This document shows positions 16,157-27,228 of a stretch of DNA of 64,000 nucleotides, one piece after another. Where the stretch lies: contig NZ_JBBOWX010000001.1 in NCBI RefSeq assembly GCF_038007285.1, positions 1,381,501-1,445,500 on the forward strand, read 5' to 3'. Both the position numbers and the translations under genes were made by a program. This stretch comes from Sporosarcina sp. FSL K6-3457. Its GTDB lineage: Bacteria; Bacillota; Bacilli; Bacillales_A; Planococcaceae. Position 1 is the stretch's first letter. Every line of letters begins with the position of its first letter. Under the pieces are notes generated by a model. The model was not told where the DNA came from, searched no databases, and saw only the letters and a list, made by a program, of their open reading frames with translations.

Positions 16157-16471
16157 ATGGGTTGGCTATATGTTTTACTTGCAGCAATTAGTGAAATTAT
16201 TGGTGTCGTTGGATTAAAGAAATACAGTCAGAAAAAAACTGCGAGCAGTAGCTTGCTGTTTGTCGGTGGGTTTGGTGCTTCTTTTGCCTTTTTATACATG
16301 TCTTTTAAGTACTTGCAAGTGAGTATTGCTTACGCGGTATGGATTGGCATAGGTACGGCAGGAGCTGTTCTTATTAATATGTTTTTCTTTGGAGAATCAA
16401 AAAGCACGGGACGCATGGTAAGTGTCATGTTGATTGTAGCAGGTGTTGTAGGATTAAAATCATTATCATAA
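16157..16471 (+). CDS. Small multidrug resistance (SMR) transporter subunit 2
   Basis: 104 residues, four membrane helices, essential Glu13 (LAAISEIIGVVGLKK), helix 3 motif VSIAYAVWIGIGTAGAVLINM. It starts two bases after the stop of subunit 1, as expected for a paired SMR pump, and is followed by a terminator. Together the two genes and the TetR gene form a compact inducible efflux locus. Confidence 0.88.
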   Translation: MGWLYVLLAAISEIIGVVGLKKYSQKKTASSSLLFVGGFGASFAFLYMSFKYLQVSIAYAVWIGIGTAGAVLINMFFFGESKSTGRMVSVMLIVAGVVGLKSLS

Positions 16472-16475
16472 TTTG

Positions 16476-16507
16476 AAAAACGAAGCCGAAGTGGCCTCGT
16501 TTTTTTA
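16476..16507 (+). terminator. Rho-independent terminator after SMR genes
   Basis: AAAAACGAAGCC pairs with GGCCTCGTTTTT with one bulge, ending in a T-run. Confidence 0.75.
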
Positions 16508-16566
16508 TAGCCTAGAAAATTATAAAATTCTCGTACTGTGGATAAGTCGGAATAGGGTGATTTCTC

Positions 16567-16713
16567 GTCTAGGCTCCAGCGCCTAGCCCCTCGAGTCGCT
16601 TCGGTCTTGCTAGTAAAGGCAAAGGGCCGCCTTTACTTTCAAGCCCTCCAGCAGGGAAGGATTGAAGTTCATCCTTCCTACTTGTCGGGGCTGAACAAGC
16701 GCTTGCGCTTTTG
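16567..16713. repeat. Structured intergenic repeat (GCTCCAGCGCCTAG type)
   Basis: About 147 bases of internally paired sequence: GGCTCCAGCGCCTAG at the left, AAAGGCAAAGGGCCGCCTTT and GGAAGGATTGAAGTTCATCC hairpins inside, and CGGGGCTGAACAAGCGCTTG at the right. Sequences of this kind are common between genes in Bacillaceae and Planococcaceae genomes; function unknown. Confidence 0.65.
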
Positions 16714-16758
16714 TTTTGTCAGATTTACCGGTGAGTCTATAGAAATCTCCAAGTAATT

Positions 16759-17418
16759 TTAGATAATTTCCCACTTGCGTTGTTCAGCAATCGCCTGTAA
16801 GCGAGGTTCGGGCTGCACGGCGACGGGATGACCAACGAGCTCAAGGACGGGGATATCAGAAAAACTATCTCCATAGGCAAAACTATTTTTCCAGTCGATA
16901 TCTTTCCCTTCCAGAGCCTGTTCAATTTTCTCGTTTTTTCGTGGACCATGAACATGGTGAATCGGTGCTTGATAATCGATATCTGGTCCATTTAAAGGGA
17001 CTTCCGTACCGATAATTGTATCGAATTGTAATCCCTTTGTGACCGATTGTAGCAGGGGCGTATAGGCACCAGAAACGAGCATCACATGGACATCGTCGGC
17101 AATATGCTGTTCTAATCGTGATAGTACATCTGGATTGAAGCCCTGTCGTACTTTCTCAGCCAATTCCCCGAAATACTGATCGAGTTCTTCCTTTGATTGT
17201 CTTCCAAGTGCATCCAAATAGATTTGCATAGACTGTTCCTTCATCTTAGCCTCAGGAACAAGTTTCATTTTATGCCCAATGTAAGGTTTAAGAATCGCCC
17301 GGTAAAACTTTTTGAATTTTGGATGGTGAACGGGATGGTGTTTTAAATGGTCCATTAATAGCTGAAAGGTTTCTTCCGCATAGAGCGTTCCGTCAAAATC
17401 GAATATAGCAACTCGCAT
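16759..17418 (-). CDS. HAD-IB family phosphatase
   Basis: 219 residues. HAD motif I IFDFDGTLY (residues 5-13) with both catalytic Asp, motif II LVSGAY near 114, motif III Lys in RKNEK near 160, and motif IV YGDSFSDIPVL near 183. The cap inserted between motifs I and II is helical, as in phosphoserine phosphatase relatives (subclass IB). Substrate unknown; a small phosphorylated metabolite is likely. The gene is divergent from the rluA-type gene across a repeat region. Confidence 0.88.
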   Translation of the reverse strand: MRVAIFDFDGTLYAEETFQLLMDHLKHHPVHHPKFKKFYRAILKPYIGHKMKLVPEAKMKEQSMQIYLDALGRQSKEELDQYFGELAEKVRQGFNPDVLSRLEQHIADDVHVMLVSGAYTPLLQSVTKGLQFDTIIGTEVPLNGPDIDYQAPIHHVHGPRKNEKIEQALEGKDIDWKNSFAYGDSFSDIPVLELVGHPVAVQPEPRLQAIAEQRKWEII

Positions 17419-17439
17419 AATAATCCCCTTTTTCTTCCG

Positions 17440-17640
17440 TCATATCAATCACGCCCCCAGCGTGATTGTGTCCGGATTTTTTTCGAGCACGCTCGAAAAG
17501 CTCCCCTAAAAATCCGTGACATCCGCCGGAGGCTTTATCTGGATTCAGCAGGAGTTTGGACTCGCTTTGAATGAAAAGCTTTATTATATCCATCCAATTC
17601 TTCATAGAAGGGGGGCTTTTGCTGAATTCAGATAAATAAT
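17440..17640 (-). repeat. Dispersed structured repeat, long copy
   Basis: Read on the minus strand it starts TTATCTGAATTCAGCA, contains AAGCCTCCGGCGGATGTCAC and ends with the hairpin ACAATCACGC/GCGTGATTGAT; an internal pair CTGAATTCAG/CTGAATCCAG is present. Same family as in the riboswitch loop at 10.4 kb. It fills most of the divergent region before the pseudouridine synthase gene. Confidence 0.7.
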
Positions 17641-17718
17641 TCTCTTGTTCAATCATACAGCGTTTGTATTGTGGAGGCAATTTGAGGATAATGGAAGGAG
17701 AGAGCGAGGAGTTTTATT

Positions 17719-18627
17719 ATGCAGAAAAACCGTGAAAATTCAGTAAATAAAAAAGCAGATACATCTGTTTACACAGTAAAAGAATCGGCGCAGTTACTGC
17801 CCTTTTTATTGGAAATGATGGCGGGTAGCGGGCGTAATGCGGTGAAATCTATATTGACACGTGGGCAAGTGACCGTGGATGGGAAAATGGTGAAACAACA
17901 TAATCATCCACTTCAGCCTGGCCAAACTGTTGAAATTGTTAAAAATCAAGCAGCTCTAAAAGGAGAAACACTAGTAGGCGTAAGTATTCTGCATGAGGAT
18001 GAAGACATCATTGTCATCAATAAAGATGCAGGTTTACTATCCGTTGCTTCGAAAAATGAAACTGAAATGACTGCCTATCGACAAGTACGGGATTATGTCA
18101 GCAATGGTAGTCCAAATAAGCGAATTTTTATTGTACATCGACTCGACAAGGACACATCTGGCGTCATGCTATTTGCTAAAAGTGAAGAAGTGAAGGAAGC
18201 CCTCCAGGCTAATTGGGCTAAAGTAGTGAAGGAGCGTGTCTATATTGCGCTTGTAGAAGGGACTGTGCGCAAAAAGGCAGGTAAAATTGCATCGTGGCTG
18301 AAGGAAAGTAAAACGTTTAAAGTGTATTCAAACCCGACAGACAACGGTGGACAACATGCCGTGACGCATTACAAAACACTACAAGCTAATCATCAATTTA
18401 GCTTATTAGAAGTGGAGCTTGAAACAGGCCGTAAAAATCAAATCCGCGTCCATATGGAAGATCTAGGACATCCGGTTGTCGGTGATAAGCGATATGGAGC
18501 CACAGGCAATCCTATTAAACGGTTGGGCCTTCATGCAACTAGGTTAGTGCTGACGCATCCGCGAACGGGAGAGCTCGTTCGGTATGAAGCGGATGCACCC
18601 AAGTCATTTTACACAAAATCAAAATAA
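17719..18627 (+). CDS. RluA family pseudouridine synthase
   Basis: 302 residues. N-terminal S4 RNA-binding domain (residues 25-75: LLPFLLEMMAGSGRNAVKSI then GQVTVDGK) followed by the catalytic domain with HRLDKDTSGVMLFAKS near 142-157 containing the nucleophilic Asp, and GRKNQIRVHMEDLGHPVVGDKRYG near 237-260. It converts specific uridines in rRNA or tRNA to pseudouridine; the exact site is not predictable. Start ATG with GAGCGAGGAG upstream. Confidence 0.92.
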   Translation: MQKNRENSVNKKADTSVYTVKESAQLLPFLLEMMAGSGRNAVKSILTRGQVTVDGKMVKQHNHPLQPGQTVEIVKNQAALKGETLVGVSILHEDEDIIVINKDAGLLSVASKNETEMTAYRQVRDYVSNGSPNKRIFIVHRLDKDTSGVMLFAKSEEVKEALQANWAKVVKERVYIALVEGTVRKKAGKIASWLKESKTFKVYSNPTDNGGQHAVTHYKTLQANHQFSLLEVELETGRKNQIRVHMEDLGHPVVGDKRYGATGNPIKRLGLHATRLVLTHPRTGELVRYEADAPKSFYTKSK

Positions 18628-18635
18628 ACTGCATA

Positions 18636-18680
18636 AGAAAAGGTGCTCACTGTTCAAAAAGTGAGTACCTTTTCTTTGTA
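18636..18680. terminator. Bidirectional terminator
   Basis: AGAAAAGGTGCTCACT (18636-18651) pairs with AGTGAGTACCTTTTCT (18660-18675), separating the convergent RluA and CotF-like genes. Confidence 0.85.
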
Positions 18681-18682
18681 TA

Positions 18683-19318
18683 CTATTGAACCGTATGATT
18701 GGGCATCGCGGGCTGACCAACTGTGGAGAACGAGTTCAGCAACTGCTGCATATCTGGCTGGGCGAGCTGTGGCATCTGGTAATAATGATGCTTATTTTGA
18801 TAAATCGCCAATTCGTAGGCCATTTCTATACAGTTCGGTACAGAGTCGGCGAGGACACGGCGAACGACTGGATTACAGGTTTCAGTTGCGGCTACCGTTT
18901 TCATCGAAGCGCCAGCTTTTGCAGAGGCGAGTAAAAAGCCTGAAATGATTTCATCCGACAGTTCTGAATCGGATTGAATAGGCTTTTTTGGTTGAGATGG
19001 CTTCATACCATAGATGAAGTCATTGCCTTCTTTCATCTCATAGCTGCCTGTTGGATGGGAAGGATCCAGTCCGGTTTTAAAGGCCTCGACAGTAATATTA
19101 TATTCGTCTAAGGTAAAGCGGTATTGGCGATCCAAAATATCCAGTAACTCTGGGTCTTTGACATATGGACGTAATAAGATAGCTTGGTTAAGTGCACCGA
19201 CAGTTCCTGATAATGCTTCATGGACATCGAATAGCTCATGACCACCATGATTCATCTGTGGCGGAACAGGTCCCGTGTGCATATTTTCACTTGTTTGATC
19301 GAATGGATTTTGCGTCAT
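18683..19318 (-). CDS. CotF-like spore coat protein
   Basis: 211 residues. The central part (HELFDVHEALSGTVGALNQAILLRPYVKDPELLDILDRQ and later ISGFLLASAKAGASMKTVAATE, VRRVLADSVPNCIEMAYELAIYQNK) matches the ferritin-like Coat_F family found in spore coats. N- and C-termini are Pro/Gln-rich. Strong site AGGAGGA before ATG 19318. Supports an endospore-forming host; precise coat layer unknown. Confidence 0.85.
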   Translation of the reverse strand: MTQNPFDQTSENMHTGPVPPQMNHGGHELFDVHEALSGTVGALNQAILLRPYVKDPELLDILDRQYRFTLDEYNITVEAFKTGLDPSHPTGSYEMKEGNDFIYGMKPSQPKKPIQSDSELSDEIISGFLLASAKAGASMKTVAATETCNPVVRRVLADSVPNCIEMAYELAIYQNKHHYYQMPQLAQPDMQQLLNSFSTVGQPAMPNHTVQ

Positions 19319-19472
19319 TACATATCCTCCTAGAAATGCTTATTTTATCGTCAGTAGTATGAGTGGTGTTATGAAATCTATACGTCAAAATTGATGCATA
19401 TTTATCGTCCGACAAAAATAGATTTAGATAGAGAACATTTTTATTGGGGAGGAATAAAGTTCAATCCCTTTT

Positions 19473-19513
19473 TGATAAAGCCTCCGGACACAATTAAGCC
19501 GAGGCCTAATTGA
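19473..19513 (+). repeat. Dispersed structured repeat, short copy
   Basis: GATAAAGCCTCCGGACACAA followed by the hairpin AATTAAGCC-GAG-GCCTAATT and GATT. It is a short form of the 17.5-kb copy and lies directly upstream of the LysM-GH18 gene. Confidence 0.7.
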
Positions 19514-19527
19514 TTAATGAAAGGCAG

Positions 19528-20823
19528 ATGATAAGCGTGCAAATTCATGTAGTTCAAAAAGGGCAAAGCTTATATGGTATTGCCCAGGCTTACGGCATTA
19601 GCTATCAAGACATTGCAACCGCTAATGAAATTCCGAATCCCTCTCAGATTGTGGTAGGGCAAGCGCTAGTCATCCCCATTACAGGTAGTTATCACTGGGT
19701 TCAGCCGGGTCAATCACTTTATCTCATATCTCAATTATACGGCCTGACGGTTAATGAATTAGCAACCATCAATGGCATCTCTCCATCCAGTATTCTTCAA
19801 GTAGGGCAGCGACTTTATATTCCACCAAGACCGAAGAAACTGGCGGAGGCATTGTTATATGTCGAGCCGAGAACGCCAGTAGCGCAATCGATGATTGATG
19901 AAGTGAGAAATCGTGTTTCCCAATTAACCTACCTTGCCATGTTCAGTTACGAGGTCCAACGTGATGGCTCAGTAAAGGCACCGTCCATTGCTGATATACC
20001 GAGCATCGCTACAGCAGCAGGAGTAGCAAATGCGCTGGTTGTTAGTAACTTAGAGGATTTTGCATTTAATGCAGATTTGGCCCATGCAATTTTTACTGAC
20101 GAAGCGGTCCAAGATCGTTTATTCAGCAATCTGATTCAAATCGCCAATGAAGTTGGCTATAAAGACATTCACTTTGACTTTGAACTTTTACATCCAGAAG
20201 ATCGTGAGCTCTATAATAATTTCCTCCGAAGGGCGAGGGATCGTTTTCATCCAGCTGGGCTGACGCTATCGACTGCACTGGCTCCTATGACAAGTGATAT
20301 TCGCACCGGAATTTACGGAGCACATGACTATAAAGCACACGGAGAGATTGTCGATTTCGTTTCCCTTATGACATACGAATGGGGCTATACGTATAGTGAT
20401 CCGCAAGCTGTTAGCCCAATCGGTCCTGTACGAGATGTTGTAGAGTATGCAGTTAGTCAAATACCCCATGAGAAAATTTTCTTAGGTCAAAATTTATATG
20501 GCTATGACTGGTCTTCCCCTTATCCAAGCCAAGGTGGATCACCCGCTAAGGCACTTAGTCCTCAACAAGCACTAGCAATTGCAGTTAGGCAGGAAGTGGA
20601 TATTAGCTATGATTATGTCGCACAAGCTCCCCATTTTAGGTATACGGACGATACAGGTGTACAACATGAAGTATGGTTTGAGGATGCACGTAGTATCCAA
20701 GCCAAATTCGATTTGGTCAAAGAGTTTGGTTTACGCGGCATGATGTATTGGAAGCTTGGCTTAGCCTTCCCGCAAAACTGGTTGTTGTTGACCGATAATT
20801 TTACAATACGAAAAATAAAATAA
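19528..20823 (+). CDS. LysM-GH18 spore cortex/cell wall hydrolase (SleL/YaaH-like)
   Basis: 431 residues. Two LysM peptidoglycan-binding repeats (about residues 5-50 and 53-98) precede a GH18 glycosidase domain. The catalytic strand reads DIHFDFEL near residue 212-219 with the proton-donor Glu. This arrangement is that of SleL/YaaH, an N-acetylglucosaminidase that degrades muramic-delta-lactam cortex fragments in germinating spores. No signal peptide, as in SleL. ATG 19528 chosen because AAAGG lies close upstream; GTG 19537 is possible. A clear terminator follows. Confidence 0.9.
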   Translation: MISVQIHVVQKGQSLYGIAQAYGISYQDIATANEIPNPSQIVVGQALVIPITGSYHWVQPGQSLYLISQLYGLTVNELATINGISPSSILQVGQRLYIPPRPKKLAEALLYVEPRTPVAQSMIDEVRNRVSQLTYLAMFSYEVQRDGSVKAPSIADIPSIATAAGVANALVVSNLEDFAFNADLAHAIFTDEAVQDRLFSNLIQIANEVGYKDIHFDFELLHPEDRELYNNFLRRARDRFHPAGLTLSTALAPMTSDIRTGIYGAHDYKAHGEIVDFVSLMTYEWGYTYSDPQAVSPIGPVRDVVEYAVSQIPHEKIFLGQNLYGYDWSSPYPSQGGSPAKALSPQQALAIAVRQEVDISYDYVAQAPHFRYTDDTGVQHEVWFEDARSIQAKFDLVKEFGLRGMMYWKLGLAFPQNWLLLTDNFTIRKIK

Positions 20824-20825
20824 AA

Positions 20826-20868
20826 AAAATGAACCGCTGTAAATTATACAGACGGTTCATTTTTACAT
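20826..20868 (+). terminator. Rho-independent terminator
   Basis: ATGAACCG-CTGTA pairs with TACAG-A-CGGTTCAT, followed by TTTTT; A-run on the other side may also end the small minus-strand gene. Confidence 0.85.
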
Positions 20869-20871
20869 ATA

Positions 20872-21012
20872 TCATTCTTTATTCATATAATTGATGAAAT
20901 TTTGAAGAAGATCGATATCCGGGTTCAACGCTAGGACAGGTAAGAAAGCGAAGGTCATGAGTAGCATGACGACTCCACCTATAGATACTCGGAAAATTTT
21001 GCTGATCTTCAT
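20872..21012 (-). CDS. Small single-pass membrane protein (46 aa)
   Basis: 46 residues beginning MKISKIFRVSIGGVVMLLM, with one hydrophobic segment (about 9-30) and a polar tail ending NYMNKE. A good site, GAGGGAGAG, precedes the ATG on the minus strand. No family recognised. It ends against the terminator of the GH18 gene. Short length keeps confidence moderate. Confidence 0.55.
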   Translation of the reverse strand: MKISKIFRVSIGGVVMLLMTFAFLPVLALNPDIDLLQNFINYMNKE

Positions 21013-22706
<1,694 letters not shown>

Positions 22707-22721
22707 GATATGTTGAGGTAA

Positions 22722-22766
22722 GGAAAACGTCTACACAAATTGTTTATTGTGTAGGCGTTTTTTACG
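22722..22766 (+). terminator. Rho-independent terminator of gdhA
   Basis: AAAACGTCTACACAA (22724-22738) pairs with TTGTGTAGGCGTTTT (22747-22761), then T-run. Confidence 0.85.
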
Positions 22767-22994
22767 TTATTTAAATTTACACTGATTTCGTCATTCAATT
22801 AACGTAAGGAGTTCTTTCTACGTAATTCTTTTGGTCTGATTGATGAAGTAGTTATTACTAATCATTTAGTAAAGTTAGGTGTATTTTCCCGAAAAAATTT
22901 TGAGTAAAAGTATTGCTTATGGTAGTATGAAAAAATGTGAATAGAGGAAAGTTTTGGCCTAATTCACGATTGGATTGTAAGGGGGAAGAAGTAG

Positions 22995-24563
22995 ATGGAA
23001 GAAACAGCAGTGAAGAAAAAATCGTTTAAGGCGCTGATTGTTGCACTTGTAACAGTACTTGTTTTAGTAGGTGGAAGTGCATCCGCATTTTTTCTATTGA
23101 ACAAATCATCAAAATTACAATACTTTTTAGCAGAGGCGGAAACCTTTAAAGAGATGAGTACGCTAGTTGAAGAACGTTATAAAAATGAATTGAATTGGAT
23201 GAAGGTGCAACAAGAGAAACCAGTAGAAACAAAGTATGATTTGTCTGGTGAGTGGAATGATCCATCTGTTGACCCTATGATGCAGGAAATTCAAAGTATC
23301 GTTAATAGTGTCACATTATCTATGAATCAAGTATATGATCCAACGAAGAAGGAGCTTGAAACAGCATTTAGTGGAGAGCTTGGCGCTGTCTCTGTCGATT
23401 TCGGTTCAATCTTTGCAACTACTGAAAAATTAGTTGTAGCATTGCCATTTTTGAATGAGCTCATTCGATTTGACGATAAGGATTTCAGGAAATTGATGAG
23501 AGAGTTTGATGAGAATTTTGAAGGCAATGAAAATCTGGGATTACCCCAGCTGTTCGAAAGTAGTTCTTCGTCAATGGAAGAAGTAAATGCCTATATCGAA
23601 AAAGAGTATATTGAATTTTTAATAAAAGAGCTTCCAGAGGATGCTTTTACGACTGACAAAGAAGAAATACTTGTAGTAGATGAAAAGGTGAAAGCTAAGA
23701 AAATCACGATGAATCTTAAGGAAGAGCAAGTGAAAAACTTGTTGAAAAGTTTATTAACAAAAGCCCAAACAGATGAAAAGCTGAAAGAAATCGTTAAAGA
23801 TCAATTGGGTGTGTCTGCATTTGCAGGGGATTTTTCACCAAGTGATCTTGCAATGGTTGTTGAGGAGTTTGACAAAGGCATTGAAGCAGCAATCGAAGGT
23901 GTGGATTCTTTGAGCATACCAAATGGACTTCAATCGACGATTTGGCACCAATCTAATCAAATAGTTCAACGGGACTTTGCGTTGACAATCGGTTCTCATG
24001 AGGATGATTTGGTCACTGTTAACGTGACAGGTACACAATTATTAGAAAAAACAGCCCAACAATGGGATTATAAAGTCGCTTTGACGGATTCCTTTGGCGA
24101 TGAAAGTACGATGAATATCAATGGGGATTTAGCATGGAAAGATCAACAGGCGGATGATTCAATTGTTATTTCTGTAGAGGATATAGAATTTAGCTATCAA
24201 GGTAAAGAAGAATTGAATGATAACAAGCGTACATTTACCCGTACTTTTGCTTTTACGGATGGTTATAGTGAGCCATCTCTTATTTGGCAAGGTAACGCTA
24301 CACATGATAGTGATAACATGATAGCGAATCATGAATTTAAATTTAGTGAACGAGGTATAGGGGAAGACTTGTTCAGTTTACTATTGAAACAACAAGGAAA
24401 AATTGTGAAGAAAGTAGATATGCCTGAAGAAACGGACAGTACTGTGAATATTGGTCAAATGGATCGAGGGCAGATTGAAAGCTTTATAGAATTAGAAGTG
24501 GCACCCAAAGTAGAAGAGTGGTTTTATGAATTGATGGGTGAAGTTGAAGGCGAACTTTATTAA
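22995..24563 (+). CDS. DUF6583-like membrane-anchored protein
   Basis: 522 residues. A short charged N-terminus (VKKKSFKA) is followed by one hydrophobic helix (residues 12-34), so the rest is outside the membrane. The text after it (FLLNKSSKLQYFLAEAETFKEMSTLVEERYKNELNWM) resembles proteins grouped as DUF6583. The large outer part alternates helical acidic segments and beta-rich stretches in the second half. Function unknown. Site AAGGGGGAAG at 22979-22988. Confidence 0.65.
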   Translation: MEETAVKKKSFKALIVALVTVLVLVGGSASAFFLLNKSSKLQYFLAEAETFKEMSTLVEERYKNELNWMKVQQEKPVETKYDLSGEWNDPSVDPMMQEIQSIVNSVTLSMNQVYDPTKKELETAFSGELGAVSVDFGSIFATTEKLVVALPFLNELIRFDDKDFRKLMREFDENFEGNENLGLPQLFESSSSSMEEVNAYIEKEYIEFLIKELPEDAFTTDKEEILVVDEKVKAKKITMNLKEEQVKNLLKSLLTKAQTDEKLKEIVKDQLGVSAFAGDFSPSDLAMVVEEFDKGIEAAIEGVDSLSIPNGLQSTIWHQSNQIVQRDFALTIGSHEDDLVTVNVTGTQLLEKTAQQWDYKVALTDSFGDESTMNINGDLAWKDQQADDSIVISVEDIEFSYQGKEELNDNKRTFTRTFAFTDGYSEPSLIWQGNATHDSDNMIANHEFKFSERGIGEDLFSLLLKQQGKIVKKVDMPEETDSTVNIGQMDRGQIESFIELEVAPKVEEWFYELMGEVEGELY

Positions 24564-24846
24564 CTTGATTCAGCAGAAGTCCCCCACTTCTATAAGTGGC
24601 GGGATGAATGCCAGAAGAGCATTTCAATCAGAGGGAGTTCAAACTCCCTGCTGATTAAGGAGGAATGAAGTTCAATTCCTCCCTGTTAAGCCTCCGGCGG
24701 ATGTCACAGATTTTGAAGGGAGTTAATTGCGAATCGAACAGCAAAGGGTTCGATTTGCCGTATTTCTGCGTTTTTTGCAGAAATTAAGGCACTTAGATAA
24801 GCGCAATTCAAAATCTGGACGCAATTACGCCGAGGCGTAATTGAGT
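24564..24846 (+). repeat. Dispersed structured repeat, longest copy
   Basis: A 280-base block between two genes: TTGATTCAGCAGAAGTCCCCCACTT-type start with the CCCCCACTT/AAGTGGCGGG hairpin, then AATCAG/CTGATT and GGAGGAATGAA/TTCAATTCCTCC pairs, then GCCTCCGGCGGATGTCAC, and GACGCAATTACGCC-GAG-GCGTAATTG as the closing hairpin. Shares these blocks with the copies at 17.5, 46.9 and 51.6 kb. It runs right up to the start of the ABC permease gene. Confidence 0.7.
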
Positions 24847-24850
24847 GTGA

Positions 24851-26098
24851 ATGAATAGGATGGAAGTGGGTTGTATGCTCTCCGTTAGAAGATTATTATT
24901 CTTTATGCAGCAATATACGAAGCAATTGAGGAAGAAGTGGGCGACCCTTCTTCTTCTTTTTCTATTTCCTATATTGTTGATAGGCCTATTATTGGGGCTT
25001 GTAGTTGGTTTACTAGTGCCTGACGAGCATTCGCCGATTCGTGTAGCACTGGTGGATGAGGATGGTACAAAAGAATCGCGGTTATTCGGCAGTTTGTTGG
25101 CAGAAGTAGCCTCAGGTGATGCAGTGATTCAAATTATTGCCTTAACGGCAGAGCAGGCACAACAATTGATGGTGCAAAATGAAATTAGTACCTATTTTTC
25201 ATTTCCCGAAGGATTTACAGCAGATTTGTATGAGGGGGAATCTGCGGCAATTCCAATTGTTGGAAATCCAGCTAGGCCTACGGATAGTTATTTGGTGAAA
25301 GAATTAGTGGAAAGTATGGCGCGTTATATTGGAGCAGCGCAGGCCAATATACTAACAATCAATGATTATGCTAAAAAAATGGATATGCCGAAAGAACAGC
25401 GGCAGGAGTTGATGCTGCAGCAATTTATGGATTTCACGTTATATACACTCGGCAAGGATAAGCTACTGGATAAGGTAGTGCTGGAAAATGTAGCAACGTC
25501 TTCTCCTGTGCATTATTACGTGTTGGCAGGCTGGTTTATGAGCTTGTCGATTTGGGCGCTTGCTTTTTATATGATTTTAGGAAAAGAGCAACATCGGGCG
25601 ATGCAAATACGTCTGACATTAGCAGGGGTGATGTTATGGCAACGCATTTTTTCACGGGTGGTTGTAGCATTGGGTGGCAGTTTGATCTATGCAACGATGC
25701 TGTTTGGTGTTGTTAGCCAGTTTGTGCATTATGATTTGTATTTCATCGACTATGTACGGTTTACGTTGTTTACAGTTCTGTATACTTTATTATTGCTCTT
25801 TGGAATCGCGTTGCTGGATATTTGGGTTTCATCGCAGAAAATGGTTTTACTTTTGCAGAGTGTTTGGACTTTCGTCATGATTGTTACAAGTGGTGCAGTC
25901 ATTCCGACTTTGTACTTTCCATTAGGTATGCAGCGTGTTTTGCCGTATTTCTTTTCCTATGACAGTATGAATTGGATGATTGATATTGTGCTAGAGGGAC
26001 GCAATTATGCGGATTTCACATCGCTAATTATTGTTGTTGCTGGCGGTCTGCTTATTGTGTGGATATCGGCGGTTGCTAAAGAGAGGTGGATCCGATGA
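24851..26098 (+). CDS. ABC-2 type transporter permease
   Basis: 415 residues. One membrane helix near the N-terminus (residues 32-56), a large outer domain of about 170 residues, then five C-terminal helices: the layout of ABC-2 exporters such as NatB/YhgE-like permeases. A polar amphipathic start precedes helix 1. It pairs with the next permease (4-bp overlap at 26095-26098) and the ATPase behind it. Substrate unknown; drug, sodium or lipid-linked export are typical in this class. ATG 24875 is an alternative start. Confidence 0.85.
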   Translation: MNRMEVGCMLSVRRLLFFMQQYTKQLRKKWATLLLLFLFPILLIGLLLGLVVGLLVPDEHSPIRVALVDEDGTKESRLFGSLLAEVASGDAVIQIIALTAEQAQQLMVQNEISTYFSFPEGFTADLYEGESAAIPIVGNPARPTDSYLVKELVESMARYIGAAQANILTINDYAKKMDMPKEQRQELMLQQFMDFTLYTLGKDKLLDKVVLENVATSSPVHYYVLAGWFMSLSIWALAFYMILGKEQHRAMQIRLTLAGVMLWQRIFSRVVVALGGSLIYATMLFGVVSQFVHYDLYFIDYVRFTLFTVLYTLLLLFGIALLDIWVSSQKMVLLLQSVWTFVMIVTSGAVIPTLYFPLGMQRVLPYFFSYDSMNWMIDIVLEGRNYADFTSLIIVVAGGLLIVWISAVAKERWIR

Positions 26099-27228
26099 CG
26101 ATAATTGTTTCCGCTCGACTGATGCGCTGGCGTAAGGAATGGAAAAGTCTAGTGTGCTGGTTGCTATTGCCGATTGTATTGACGGTGCTGGTAATGGCAA
26201 GTGTAGGTGCGTGGCAACAAGAGATGAAGGTGCCGATTGCGCTTGTTGTGGAAGAACAAACTGAACTGGTCGAGCAGTTGGTTGCAAATATTGCAAGCAC
26301 AGAACTTCTACATATTCACTTTATGGAGTTAGACATGGCACTTCACAAGCTTGAGCAGCATGAATTAGATAGTGTATTTGTTATACGCGAGGGCTATGCG
26401 GATAATATTCTCGCAGGGCGGCGCAATCAGCTGATTGAAGCATACTCATCGAATCGCTCCTATGCTTATCAGGCTGTTGTTGAAACGATTACGTCGTTTG
26501 CCCAACAGGATGCCGCTCGCTCGAAGGCAGCATTTGTCATTAAGCAATTATTCAAAGAGGCGCAGATGGAAGATGAATGGAATTACATAGAAATTATCGA
26601 TAGCAGTCAAGAGCGACAACAAAATGAGTCATTGCTACAGTCGAGCTTTTCTTATTTTGATAAAGACAGTGAAGCGGTCGAACAATCATTTTCAATTGTA
26701 CCTGTATGGGGGATGTGGGCGTTATTTGCGATGATTACGGTATTTTTCCTGTTTGACTGGGTGTTGAAAGAAAATCGAGTGGCTATTCGTTCACGGTGGC
26801 AATTTACATCGATGTCATTTGGCCAATATGCAATAGGTACATTTGTGCTGTATACGCTGTTGTTAGTTGTAGTGGACTTGTTTACCGCAGTCATTTTCTT
26901 GAATTTATTTGATGAAAAAATTACGCTTCCAGTTGTCATATCACTTTTCACTTTCAGACTAACGATCAATTTGCTCGCCTTTTTGCTAGCTAGTGTATCC
27001 AAACAATTATTCATGTACTATGTGAGTGGTATAGCAATCGCACTGTTACTCGCAGTGGTTGGCGGGGCGATTGTACCGCTTCAGGGGCTGGCGCGGAAGT
27101 GGCCATGGCTGGAAGCACTCAGTCCAGTTCACGCATTATTGAGTGGAATGATTCCGGCTGTTTGGCTTACAGTATTAGTAGCTTTATTCACCATATGGTT
27201 ATGGAAAGGAGTTAAATCGTATGCTTGA
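26095..27228 (+). CDS. ABC-2 type transporter permease (second subunit)
   Basis: 377 residues with the same topology as its neighbour: helix near residues 18-36, an outer domain, then five C-terminal helices ending VWLTVLVALFTIWLW. GAGAGG at 26081-26086 supports ATG 26095, which overlaps the preceding stop codon as ATGA. The two permeases probably form a heterodimer served by the ATPase that follows, whose start overlaps this gene by 8 bases. Confidence 0.85.
   Translation: MTIIVSARLMRWRKEWKSLVCWLLLPIVLTVLVMASVGAWQQEMKVPIALVVEEQTELVEQLVANIASTELLHIHFMELDMALHKLEQHELDSVFVIREGYADNILAGRRNQLIEAYSSNRSYAYQAVVETITSFAQQDAARSKAAFVIKQLFKEAQMEDEWNYIEIIDSSQERQQNESLLQSSFSYFDKDSEAVEQSFSIVPVWGMWALFAMITVFFLFDWVLKENRVAIRSRWQFTSMSFGQYAIGTFVLYTLLLVVVDLFTAVIFLNLFDEKITLPVVISLFTFRLTINLLAFLLASVSKQLFMYYVSGIAIALLLAVVGGAIVPLQGLARKWPWLEALSPVHALLSGMIPAVWLTVLVALFTIWLWKGVKSYA

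Noticed and set aside
18643..18948. Plus-strand frames over the CotF-like gene
   Set aside because: They overlap a coat protein gene with a perfect ribosome site and begin inside a terminator hairpin.
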